Shown here: positions 47,354 through 55,880 of the stretch, piece by piece | Layout of the letters: the number at the start of each line of letters is the position of its first letter | How positions within the stretch are numbered: position 1 is the stretch's first letter | Assembly: GCF_007997385.1 (NCBI RefSeq) | Contig: NZ_VOSC01000012.1 | Span: 124,001-188,000 of the forward strand | DNA: 64,000 bases | Source: Seonamhaeicola algicola | GTDB taxonomy: Bacteria > Bacteroidota > Bacteroidia > Flavobacteriales > Flavobacteriaceae | Reading direction: 5' to 3' | Notes under the pieces: generated by a model | What the model saw: the letters and a program-made list of their open reading frames with translations, nothing else | Databases searched by the model: none | Told to the model about the DNA's origin: nothing | Made by a program: the position numbers and the translations under genes

Positions 47354-47749
47354 TTACTTTACCAAAACACCTTTTACATCCATTAATGGAATAGGCTGTA
47401 AAGCATTTAAGTTTATGGTGTTTTTTCTAAACAAATACGTTTTATCAAACATTTTATTACCTTCAAAAAACGATACTTTGAACGTATTATTTATTTCAAA
47501 CAAAGCCTCTTGCATCAACTCTATTTTAGCATAGCTTTTTTTAGGTAGTTTATCTATTTTTTTTCTAAAAACCGATGTTGTTTTACCTTCAGCATAACCA
47601 CTGGTAACAATAATTACCATTTCTAAATCTACCGTTTTATCATTTATAATATAAGCATTCCAATCTTGGGTTTTATAGGTTTCGTTATACTCATTAACAA
47701 CCGCCACATAAACACCTTCAACCTTTGGTATTTCAATATCCTTTTTCAT
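47354..47749 (-). CDS. conserved cytoplasmic protein, unknown
   Basis: 131 residues, no signal or membrane helix. The sequence is beta-rich with charged turns (GVYVAVVNEYNETYKTQDWN, AYIINDKTVDLEMVIIVTSG). It looks like a complete small-domain protein of a type seen in other flavobacteria, but I cannot name it. Monocistronic, convergent with the preceding small gene. Confidence 0.65.
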   Translation of the reverse strand: MKKDIEIPKVEGVYVAVVNEYNETYKTQDWNAYIINDKTVDLEMVIIVTSGYAEGKTTSVFRKKIDKLPKKSYAKIELMQEALFEINNTFKVSFFEGNKMFDKTYLFRKNTINLNALQPIPLMDVKGVLVK

Positions 47750-47851
47750 GTTAAATTCAGTTTTTACAGGTGCAAAAATAGTAGTTTAAACATTTAATGT
47801 TTTAAATAAAAACTTTAATTTAGTTGTATATCAGCTATTCAACATTAAACT

Positions 47852-49438
47852 ATGCCTTTTTTAAAACCTATATTCAGTGTACTTACAATATCATTATGCT
47901 TAATTTCTTGTAAATCTGAACCTTCTAAAACCACAAAAAAACCCAATGTACTTTTTATTTTAGTTGATGATTTAGGTTTGAATGATTTAAGCTATACCGG
48001 TAGTAATTTTTATGAAACACCACACATAGATAATTTAGCTGAAAACGCAACCGTATTCACTCAAGGCTATGCCAATTGCCGCGTTTGTAGCCCATCTAGA
48101 GCTAGTATTTTTACTGGAAAATTTACTGCTAGACACGGAATTACAGACTGGATTGGAGCCAAAAGCGGCGAAGCTTGGAGAGACCGTAAACGCCATGACA
48201 AGCTGCTACCTGCTGAATACAAACATCAATTACCACACAACGATATATCTTTAGCCGAAGCCATGAAAAATGCCGGATACAATACATTTTTTGCCGGAAA
48301 ATGGCACTTAGGCAGCACCGGATCATTACCTGAAGATCATGGATTTAACATTAATATTGGCGGTTATGAAGCTGGTGGCCCAAGAGGTGGTTATTTTTCA
48401 CCTTGGAAAAACCCGAAACTTCCAAATTCATATGATGGCGAAAACCTAACTATGCGCTTAGCAAAAGAAACTTCAAACTTCATAAAAAATAATACAGAAC
48501 AGCCATTTTTTGCGTTTTTATCATTTTATGCTGTTCATGGGCCTATTGAAACTACGCAACAAAAATGGCAAAAATACCGAGATAAAGCTGCTAGATTAGG
48601 CATTGATAGTACTGGATATATTATGGAACGCGTGCTACCAATTCGCCAAAAACAAGATAATCCTATTTATGCCGGTTTAGTAGAAAGTACTGATGATGCA
48701 GTTGGCGAGGTATTAAATACATTAAAAACATTAGGTATTGATGATAACACTATTGTTATTTTTACTTCAGATAACGGAGGTGTGTCTTCAGGAGATTCAT
48801 TTTCAACCTCAAATTTACCTTTAAGAGGCGGTAAAGGATATCAATGGGAAGGTGGTATTAGAGAGCCGTATTTTATTAAAGTACCAGGTATTAAGGCATC
48901 ACAAATACATTATCCTGTTATGGGTTCTGATTTTTATCCTACAATTTTAGATTTAGCTGGTATAAATTTATTGCCCAAACAACATATTGATGGTATTAGC
49001 TTAAAACCTATTATAAAAGATAACACCTTTAAAATGGCCAACCGCCCACTGTATTGGCATTATCCGCACTACGGGAATCAAGGAGGCGAACCTTCTTCAA
49101 TAATTAGAAACGGCAACTGGAAATTAATCTATTATTGGGAAGACAACCGTAATGAGTTGTATGATTTAGAAACAGACCCTTATGAAAAAAACAATTTGGC
49201 CAAAGCGCAAACTACTTTAACCACAAAACTAGAAAAACAGTTGCTAAATTGGCTAGATGAAGTGCAGGCTAAGTTTCCTAAAAAAGATACTTTATACGAT
49301 GCTGAAAAAGATCAACAACGTGATAACGATATTATAAACACCTTATTACCTAACAAGGAAAAAGAGCGTTTAAAAGTACTATCGGAAGATTTTGAACCTA
49401 ACGCTAATTGGTGGAACAGTAAAGTAACTAACGACTAA
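47852..49438 (+). CDS. sulfatase (arylsulfatase family S1), lipoprotein
   Basis: 528 residues. Lipobox LISC (C20). Sulfatase motif CSPSR (79-83), where C79 is matured to formylglycine; metal ligands D39-D40 (VDDLG) and DNGG (near 309-312); GKWHLG motif near 150. It hydrolyses a sulfate ester, probably of an algal or host polysaccharide, outside the inner membrane. No SusC/D pair or formylglycine-generating enzyme is in the window, so it is an orphan sulfatase here. The C-terminal region (WHYPHYGNQGGEPSSIIRNG) fits the S1 subgroup acting on glycans. Confidence 0.92.
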   Translation: MPFLKPIFSVLTISLCLISCKSEPSKTTKKPNVLFILVDDLGLNDLSYTGSNFYETPHIDNLAENATVFTQGYANCRVCSPSRASIFTGKFTARHGITDWIGAKSGEAWRDRKRHDKLLPAEYKHQLPHNDISLAEAMKNAGYNTFFAGKWHLGSTGSLPEDHGFNINIGGYEAGGPRGGYFSPWKNPKLPNSYDGENLTMRLAKETSNFIKNNTEQPFFAFLSFYAVHGPIETTQQKWQKYRDKAARLGIDSTGYIMERVLPIRQKQDNPIYAGLVESTDDAVGEVLNTLKTLGIDDNTIVIFTSDNGGVSSGDSFSTSNLPLRGGKGYQWEGGIREPYFIKVPGIKASQIHYPVMGSDFYPTILDLAGINLLPKQHIDGISLKPIIKDNTFKMANRPLYWHYPHYGNQGGEPSSIIRNGNWKLIYYWEDNRNELYDLETDPYEKNNLAKAQTTLTTKLEKQLLNWLDEVQAKFPKKDTLYDAEKDQQRDNDIINTLLPNKEKERLKVLSEDFEPNANWWNSKVTND

Positions 49439-49451
49439 TATTAAAAAAGAA

Positions 49452-49485
49452 AGAGGATTTAAATATTAACTATTTAAACCCTCTC
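49452..49485 (-). terminator. terminator between sulfatase and the efflux operon
   Basis: On the minus strand AGAGGGTTTAAATA and TATTTAAATCCTCT pair (one wobble), followed by TTCTTTTTT. TTTTGGTTTGTGA is directly before it on that strand. Confidence 0.7.
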
Positions 49486-49512
49486 TCACAAACCAAAACA
49501 ACAATCAAACCT

Positions 49513-49533
49513 AAATCATAGTAACTATGATTT
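49513..49533. repeat. perfect 9-bp inverted repeat
   Basis: AAATCATAG-TAA-CTATGATTT. It lies between the outer-membrane-factor stop codon and the terminator, so on the minus strand it is a 3'-UTR hairpin. Confidence 0.6.
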
Positions 49534-49559
49534 AACTTTTGCTTTCTGCTTTTTTAATA

Positions 49560-50984
49560 TTATTTCCAACCACCACCAAGTGCTTCGTATAAAGTTACCG
49601 CACTTAGCAATTGTTGTAATTTGTTGTCTATAACGTTTAACTCAGCATTAAGCGCACTTTCTCTTGCTGTTAATAGATCTAGATAATTAGCTAAACCGTT
49701 TTGCAATAATTCCTCTGAGTTTGCTTCGGCTTGACGTAGCGCTTCAACTTCATTTTTACGGTATTCAAATTTTTCGGTTTCAGCATTGTAAACGTAAAGT
49801 GCGTTCGACACTTCGTTTCCTGCAGTTAACAAGGTTTTCTTAAAGTTTAAAAGCGCTTGTTCTTGCTGTGCTTTGGCTACTTCGTGTTGTGTTTTTATTT
49901 TACGCTGATTAAAAATTGGCTGTGTTAAACCACCAACAACTGTTGCAAATAATGAATTAGCATTAAATAATTTATCTAATTCTAAACTTTGAAATCCGCC
50001 ACTTGCCGTTAAAGTTAACGATGGATAAAAGTTACTTTTTGCCACATTGGTTAGCTCAAACGCATTGATTAAATTATATTCTGAAGCAATAACGTCTGGT
50101 CTGTTTCTCAACAAGGTTGCTGGCACGCCAAGTGTAATGTTTTCATTTAACTGTTGCTCGGTTAACTTACTACGTTCAATCGGTTCTGCAGGTCTTCCTA
50201 ATAAAAAATTCAACGTATTTTCTGTTCTAAAAATGGCTGCTTGTAAATCTACTTTTAACGCTTTGGCGTTGTTAAACTGCGCTATGTATTGGTCTACTGC
50301 AACTTGTGTTACGTTTCCGGCATCTTTTAATGCTTTAATAGTGTAAACACTACTATCTCTGGTGGCAATAGTTCTTTCAGTAATTTCTAATTGTTCATCT
50401 AACGCTAATAACTGATAATAGGTTGAGGCTATTGCCGAAATTAATTCGGTTTTTACAGCTTTATGCGCTGCTACTGTTTGTAAATAACTAGCTTCACCTG
50501 CGCGTTTATTACTTCTTATTTTACCCCAAATATCGGCTTCCCAAGATAAACTTCCTGATAATTCATATTGATCTACAGACGAGAAAAAACCACCAAACTG
50601 ACTGTTTTCAGACAGTTCTTGATGTGTTGCTTGGGCTGTACCAGTTAACGTTGGTAAATAACCTGCTTTACCTTGTTTCATATAGGCATTAGCAATAGCA
50701 ATTTGCTGAATAGCCACACGAATATCTAAGTTGTTTTGAAGACCTTCTTCAATATATTGCGCTAAATATTGGTCTTTAAACATATCTTTCCACGATACAT
50801 CTGCTAACGAGATACTGTCTTGTGGTAAGTTATCGGTTCTGTACAAATGTTCTGTTTCTTCTAATTCAGGACGTGTGTAATCCTTCGCCACAAAACAACT
50901 TTGCAGTGTTAGCGCCAGCATTAAAACTAATGCGCCTTTACTAAAATTTTTATTTATAGTTGATTTCATTTTTTTAAGCTTCAA
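49560..50984 (-). CDS. RND efflux outer-membrane factor (TolC/OprM type)
   Basis: 474 residues, lipoprotein (LQSCF). Two OEP repeats with the periplasmic coiled coils (AIASTYYQLLALDEQLEITE and KKTLLTAGNEVSNALYVYN) and the conserved RPDV in LLRNRPDVIASEYNL. It forms the trimeric exit duct of the pump. Start overlaps the pump gene by 11 bases, so it is translated in tandem. Confidence 0.93.
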   Translation of the reverse strand: MKLKKMKSTINKNFSKGALVLMLALTLQSCFVAKDYTRPELEETEHLYRTDNLPQDSISLADVSWKDMFKDQYLAQYIEEGLQNNLDIRVAIQQIAIANAYMKQGKAGYLPTLTGTAQATHQELSENSQFGGFFSSVDQYELSGSLSWEADIWGKIRSNKRAGEASYLQTVAAHKAVKTELISAIASTYYQLLALDEQLEITERTIATRDSSVYTIKALKDAGNVTQVAVDQYIAQFNNAKALKVDLQAAIFRTENTLNFLLGRPAEPIERSKLTEQQLNENITLGVPATLLRNRPDVIASEYNLINAFELTNVAKSNFYPSLTLTASGGFQSLELDKLFNANSLFATVVGGLTQPIFNQRKIKTQHEVAKAQQEQALLNFKKTLLTAGNEVSNALYVYNAETEKFEYRKNEVEALRQAEANSEELLQNGLANYLDLLTARESALNAELNVIDNKLQQLLSAVTLYEALGGGWK

Positions 50985-53900
50985 TTGTTTCTACTTCTGG
51001 TTTACGCGATACTTTTTCTTGTAACCATTGGAAAAAGATGAATAAAATTGGGATAACAAATACACCTAAAATGGTTCCTATTAACATTCCGCCAGCTGCA
51101 CCTGTACCAATAGAATTATTTCCTTCGGCACCAACACCTTTGGCTAATACAAGTGGCATTAACCCAAGTATAAAGGCGAACGATGTCATTAAAATTGGTC
51201 GTAAACGAGACTTAGCGCCATCTATTGCGGCATTTACAATACTTTCACCTTGTTTACGTCGTTGCAATGCAAACTCAACAATAAGTATGGCGTTTTTAGC
51301 CAACAGACCAACCAGCATTATCAGTGCAATTTGGAAGTAGATATTGTTTTCCAATCCGAAGAATTTCGTGCTTATATACGCACCAAATACACCAAATGGC
51401 AGCGATAATAATACCGAAAATGGTAAAATATAACTCTCATACTGCGCACTTAATAAGAAATACACAAACAGAATACTTAAGATGAAAATAAACGTAGTTT
51501 GGTTACCTGCATTTACCTCTTCTCGTGTTAAACCAGAATATGCAACGGTGTAATTACTTGGTAGTTTTGCCACTTCTTCTTCAATCACTCTAATAGCATC
51601 ACCTGTACTAAATCCAGGATTAGTTGCACCTGTTATATTTGTTGAATTAAATAGGTTGAAACGCGTTACCGATTGCGGACCATACACACGTTTTAAAGTT
51701 ACAAACTGTGTAATTGGTGTCATTTCACCAGAACTAGTTCTCACATACATACTGTTTAGGTCGTTTTCATCAGCTCTGTCTTCTGGTAGCGACTGAATGT
51801 ATACACGATACTGTTTACCAAATCGGCTAAAATCTGACGCGTAAATTCCACCAATATAACCTTGAAGCGTCCCGAAAATGCTGTTAATAGCGACACCTTT
51901 TTCTTTAGCTAAAGGCACATTAACTTCCATTTCGTATTGTGGATAATTAGTATTGAATGCTGATTGCGCATACTGAATTTCTGGATGACTCATTAAGGCT
52001 GCTGCAAACTCTTTATTTGCTTTATCTAAATCGGTAAATTCACCACCGAATTTGTCTAATAAATTCACCTCAAAACCAGCTGAGTTACCGAAACCACGAA
52101 TACTTGGTGGCGAGAAGAAAATAATTTTTGCTTCTGGAATAGTTGCCGCAATACCAAATAATTTTCCTGTTATGGCTTGTGCAGATAAGGCTTCAGATTC
52201 TCTTTCAGACCAATCATCTAACTTCACGAAACCAATACCAAAATTACTACCAGCACCACTAATTAAACTTCGTCCTTTAATAAAACTAGCATCCGTTACA
52301 CCATCAAGGTCTTTAATTTTTGCGTATAATTCTTTAGTTACTGCTTCGGTACGGTCTAATGATGCACCTGCAGGTAATTCTATATTTGCGAAAATAATTC
52401 CTCTATCTTCATTTGGCACAAATCCTGTTGGTGTTGTTGTTGCAGCCCAATAAATACCTACACCAGCAATGATTAATAACATTACTGATACAAACTTGTT
52501 TTTATATAAAAACTGTAATGACTTACCGTATTTATTTACCGTTGCATCAAATCCTCTGTTAAATACAGTATAGAATTTTTGAAGTGCATTTTTTCCTTTT
52601 AATTCTTCATCGTCTTTATGTTCTTTTAATAACAATGCACATAATGCCGGACTTAACGTTAAGGCATTTACTGCCGAAATTAAAATGGCTATAATTAAAG
52701 TAACGCCAAACTGCTCGTAGAATACACCTGTTGGACCAGTTACAAAAGTTACCGGAATAAATACCGCTGCCATTACAAGCGTAATAGAAATAATAGCACC
52801 CGAAATTTCACTCATAGCCTTTAATGTGGCGCTTTTCGGTTTTTTCTCACCTTCATCCATTTTGGCGTGTACAGCTTCTACAACAACAATAGCATCATCT
52901 ACCACAATACCAATAGCCAGCACTAATGCGAAAAGTGTTAATAGGTTTATGGAATAGCCAAAAACATTTAAGAAAAAGAAAGTACCAATAATAGAAACCG
53001 GTACTGCAATTGCAGGAATTAATGTAGAACGGAAATCTTGCAAGAAGATAAACACCACTAAGAACACCAATAAAAAGGCTTCTAAAAGTGTGCTAATTAC
53101 CTTGTCTATAGATGCGTTTAAGAATAAACTTGTATCGTAAGGTACAAAGAAGTTTAAGCCATCAGGCAAACCTTGTTCAACATCTGCTAAGGTGGTTTTT
53201 ATGTTTTCAATAATTTCGGCAGCGTTAGATCCTTTGGTTTGGAAAATTCCCATAAATACCGCTGGATGTCCTAAACTTGTGGCGTTAGATGAATACGATT
53301 GCGCATCTAACTCGATATCTGCGACATCTTTTAATCGTAAATATTCGCCATTTCCTAAAGCTTTAATTACGATGTCTGCATACTGTCCTTCTTCTTTAAA
53401 TCTTCCGCTATACTTTAAAATATAAGAGAACGACTCACCATTATTTTCACCTAAAGAACCAGCTGCAGCTTCTAAATTCTGCTCGTTTAAAGCAGCTGTA
53501 ATATCTGATGGAATTAAATTATAAGCTGCTAGTTTTTCAGGTTTTAACCAAACACGCATAGCGTAATCTTGTTGAGAAAATACAGATACATCACCAACAC
53601 CTTTAATACGCTGCATTGCAGGAATTACGTTTATTTTTAAGTAATTCTGAATAAAAGTAGCATCATAATCTTCGCTATCAGAATACATAGCAATAAACAT
53701 TAATGCACTGGTTTCTTGTTTTTGCGTTACAATACCAGTTTGGATAACTTCTGAAGGTAACAACGGATTTGCACGTGCTACACGGTTTTGAACGTTTACC
53801 GCAGCAATATCGGCATCCATAGTTTGGTCGAAATACACGGTAATTTCGGCAGTACCATTATTTGATGCTGTAGATGTAATATACGTCATACCTTCTACAC

Positions 53901-54111
53901 CATTAATTTGCTCTTCAATAGGTACAATTACACTCTCTAAAACAGTCTCTGCATTTGCACCTGTATAGTTAGCCGTAACCTTAATAGTTGGCGGCGCAAT
54001 ATCTGGATATTCCTCTATAGGTAAGGATGTTATACTGATAACACCTAGTATAACTATGATAATAGAGATTACTGTTGAAAGCACTGGTCTTTCAATAAAT
54101 GTTTTTAACAT
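50974..54111 (-). CDS. RND multidrug transporter (HAE1, AcrB/MexB type)
   Basis: 1045 residues, full length. Twelve membrane helices in two halves; opening MLKTFIERPVLSTVISIIIV; proton-relay aspartates in GIVVDDAIVVVEAV; porter and docking domains between helices 1-2 and 7-8. It pumps amphiphilic drugs, dyes or bile-like compounds from periplasm and inner membrane, driven by protons. It is 27 bases after the adaptor gene and overlaps the outer-membrane factor. Confidence 0.95.
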   Translation of the reverse strand: MLKTFIERPVLSTVISIIIVILGVISITSLPIEEYPDIAPPTIKVTANYTGANAETVLESVIVPIEEQINGVEGMTYITSTASNNGTAEITVYFDQTMDADIAAVNVQNRVARANPLLPSEVIQTGIVTQKQETSALMFIAMYSDSEDYDATFIQNYLKINVIPAMQRIKGVGDVSVFSQQDYAMRVWLKPEKLAAYNLIPSDITAALNEQNLEAAAGSLGENNGESFSYILKYSGRFKEEGQYADIVIKALGNGEYLRLKDVADIELDAQSYSSNATSLGHPAVFMGIFQTKGSNAAEIIENIKTTLADVEQGLPDGLNFFVPYDTSLFLNASIDKVISTLLEAFLLVFLVVFIFLQDFRSTLIPAIAVPVSIIGTFFFLNVFGYSINLLTLFALVLAIGIVVDDAIVVVEAVHAKMDEGEKKPKSATLKAMSEISGAIISITLVMAAVFIPVTFVTGPTGVFYEQFGVTLIIAILISAVNALTLSPALCALLLKEHKDDEELKGKNALQKFYTVFNRGFDATVNKYGKSLQFLYKNKFVSVMLLIIAGVGIYWAATTTPTGFVPNEDRGIIFANIELPAGASLDRTEAVTKELYAKIKDLDGVTDASFIKGRSLISGAGSNFGIGFVKLDDWSERESEALSAQAITGKLFGIAATIPEAKIIFFSPPSIRGFGNSAGFEVNLLDKFGGEFTDLDKANKEFAAALMSHPEIQYAQSAFNTNYPQYEMEVNVPLAKEKGVAINSIFGTLQGYIGGIYASDFSRFGKQYRVYIQSLPEDRADENDLNSMYVRTSSGEMTPITQFVTLKRVYGPQSVTRFNLFNSTNITGATNPGFSTGDAIRVIEEEVAKLPSNYTVAYSGLTREEVNAGNQTTFIFILSILFVYFLLSAQYESYILPFSVLLSLPFGVFGAYISTKFFGLENNIYFQIALIMLVGLLAKNAILIVEFALQRRKQGESIVNAAIDGAKSRLRPILMTSFAFILGLMPLVLAKGVGAEGNNSIGTGAAGGMLIGTILGVFVIPILFIFFQWLQEKVSRKPEVETIEA

Positions 54112-54138
54112 AACTAATAAATATGTTTAAGGAATAAT

Positions 54139-55278
54139 TTAGTTTTTAAATAAAGTAGCTACTTTTTTAGTGGCTTCGTTAAACGGAATTTCTTGTGGCG
54201 CAATTGGCATACCATCGCGTAATTTTGAAACACCAGATGCCACAATTTTGGTACTAGCATCAATGCCCGATTTTACCACATATAGATTATCTACTTTAGC
54301 TTCAACTTCAATAATTTTACTGCTTACTTTATTGTCTTCGCCTAACGTATAAATCATCACTTTACCTTGTTGCTCAAAGGTTGACGATTGTGGTACAACT
54401 ACTGCATTTTCATAAGTTGAAGGAATACGTATTTTACCGCTGTTTCCGTTAGTTAAAAGCTCGTTTGGATTATCAAAAGCTGCTCTTACTTTAATGGTAC
54501 CAGTTGTTTCGCTAATTTGACCAGTACTGGTTTGAATACGACCTTTTTCAGCATATATATCGCCATTTGCCAATACCAAACTTACGTCTGGCGAATTTTT
54601 AATACGTTCTGCTTTGGTTTTACCTGTCATTCGTTTTAAATGGTCTATGTATTGCGCTTCGTTTAAGGTGAAAAACGCATATACTTGACTAATATCGCTA
54701 ACCGTAGTTAATGGTGTTGCGTCGGCAGCACTTACTAAAGCACCTTCTCTAAAATTAATAGAACCTACGTAACCATCAACCGGACTTTTTACGGTTGCGT
54801 AACCAATATTTGCAGCAATACTGCTGTAAGCCGCTTTGGCTTGTGCTAAATTGGCTTTTGCAGTTTCTAGTTGTACAGGACTAATAATGTTTTTTTCTAC
54901 TAAAGGTTTTAACTTATCAACCTCAACTTGAGCCACGTTAACTTGTGCTTTTGCCGCTTCGGCATCTTGACTTAGCGATTGCGTTTCTAACCTAAAAAGC
55001 GGTTGACCTTTGCGTACTCTAGCGCCTTCGTCTACCAATACTTTTTGAATGTATCCCGAAGTTTTTGCACGCACATCACTGTTTACAATACCTTCTATAT
55101 TTACAGGATATTCGTTAAAACCTTGTACTGTTTGGGTTTGAATTTGAGTTACCGGAAATGGCAACACTTGCTGTTGTTGTGCTGCAGCTGCTTGCGCATT
55201 GTCTTTATTACCACAGCTAACCACGACTAGAAAAACACTAGCTATGGTTAATATTGAAATTAATTTATTTGTTGTCAT
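54139..55278 (-). CDS. RND periplasmic adaptor (membrane fusion protein)
   Basis: 379 residues, lipoprotein (VVSCGNKD). Order: beta-barrel/lipoyl N-part (VRAKTSGYIQKVLVDEGARV), helical hairpin (about 95-160), second lipoyl half (VKSPVDGYVGSINFREGALV), beta-barrel and membrane-proximal domain. It joins the pump to the outer-membrane factor. Four bases after the regulator gene. Confidence 0.94.
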   Translation of the reverse strand: MTTNKLISILTIASVFLVVVSCGNKDNAQAAAAQQQQVLPFPVTQIQTQTVQGFNEYPVNIEGIVNSDVRAKTSGYIQKVLVDEGARVRKGQPLFRLETQSLSQDAEAAKAQVNVAQVEVDKLKPLVEKNIISPVQLETAKANLAQAKAAYSSIAANIGYATVKSPVDGYVGSINFREGALVSAADATPLTTVSDISQVYAFFTLNEAQYIDHLKRMTGKTKAERIKNSPDVSLVLANGDIYAEKGRIQTSTGQISETTGTIKVRAAFDNPNELLTNGNSGKIRIPSTYENAVVVPQSSTFEQQGKVMIYTLGEDNKVSSKIIEVEAKVDNLYVVKSGIDASTKIVASGVSKLRDGMPIAPQEIPFNEATKKVATLFKN

Positions 55279-55282
55279 TATT

Positions 55283-55783
55283 TTAAAGGTTGAATTTGTT
55301 TTTAATTAGGTTTTCTTTTAAGTTTTCTATTGAAGCTGAAGCATCTCTAACAAACTTCAAATAATCGTTATGAAACGTTAAATCGAATTTTTCTTCTTCA
55401 TCTGTAATATGTTCGTTAATGGCTTCTTTGTATGCTTTCATTTCTTTGTGAAGTGTAGCAACTTCTTCCCATTCTTTAATCATTTCATTAATATGATGTA
55501 AAACAGAATCTTTATTAATGATGAAATACTTTTTCCTGTCACCAGTTTTAGTGAAGTATTCTAACTTCTTTAAATCTTGCAAGTGGTTTAAATGCGTAGA
55601 AATGGTGCTTTTACTTGCTTGAAGTACCGTAACCATTTCATCAAACGTAGTGCCACGTTTACCTGTTAAAATTACATATGCCATAATACGCGCAGCAACA
55701 GGTGCTAGGTTTTCTCTGCTTTCTAAATGCACACCAAGTTTTTCAACTAGTGCCATTTTTTTGCTACATATATCTTTCGTCAT
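55283..55783 (-). CDS. GbsR/MarR-type winged-helix regulator of the efflux operon
   Basis: 166 residues. N-terminal winged helix (about 20-95) with LQASKSTISTHLNHLQDLKK as recognition region and GDRKKYFIINKD as wing, followed by a helical dimerisation tail. The LESRENLAPVAARIMAYVIL start is typical of the GbsR branch. As first gene of the operon it is likely an autoregulated local repressor released by a pump substrate. Confidence 0.88.
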   Translation of the reverse strand: MTKDICSKKMALVEKLGVHLESRENLAPVAARIMAYVILTGKRGTTFDEMVTVLQASKSTISTHLNHLQDLKKLEYFTKTGDRKKYFIINKDSVLHHINEMIKEWEEVATLHKEMKAYKEAINEHITDEEEKFDLTFHNDYLKFVRDASASIENLKENLIKNKFNL

Positions 55784-55807
55784 AAATTATTTTAAAAAAT
55801 TATGCTG

Positions 55808-55839
55808 CAAAAATACATTAGGTTCGGAACAAACCGAAC
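55808..55839 (-). promoter_or_regulatory. promoter and operator of the efflux operon
   Basis: On the minus strand a perfect dyad GTTCGG-N6-CCGAAC (55822-55839) lies just before TATTTTTG (55808-55815), which matches the -7 box. A further TTCG half-site follows at 55844-55848. A dimer bound to the dyad would cover the -33 region and block transcription. The -7 box is 25 bases before the regulator start. Confidence 0.65.
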
Positions 55840-55880
55840 TAAACGAAGTTAAAGTGTTGTTAAATATATTATAACAAATC

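Noticed and set aside
47852-49438. The sulfatase as part of a polysaccharide utilisation locus.
   Set aside because: No SusC/SusD pair, glycoside hydrolase or sugar-sensing regulator is adjacent; neighbours are unknown small genes and an efflux operon.
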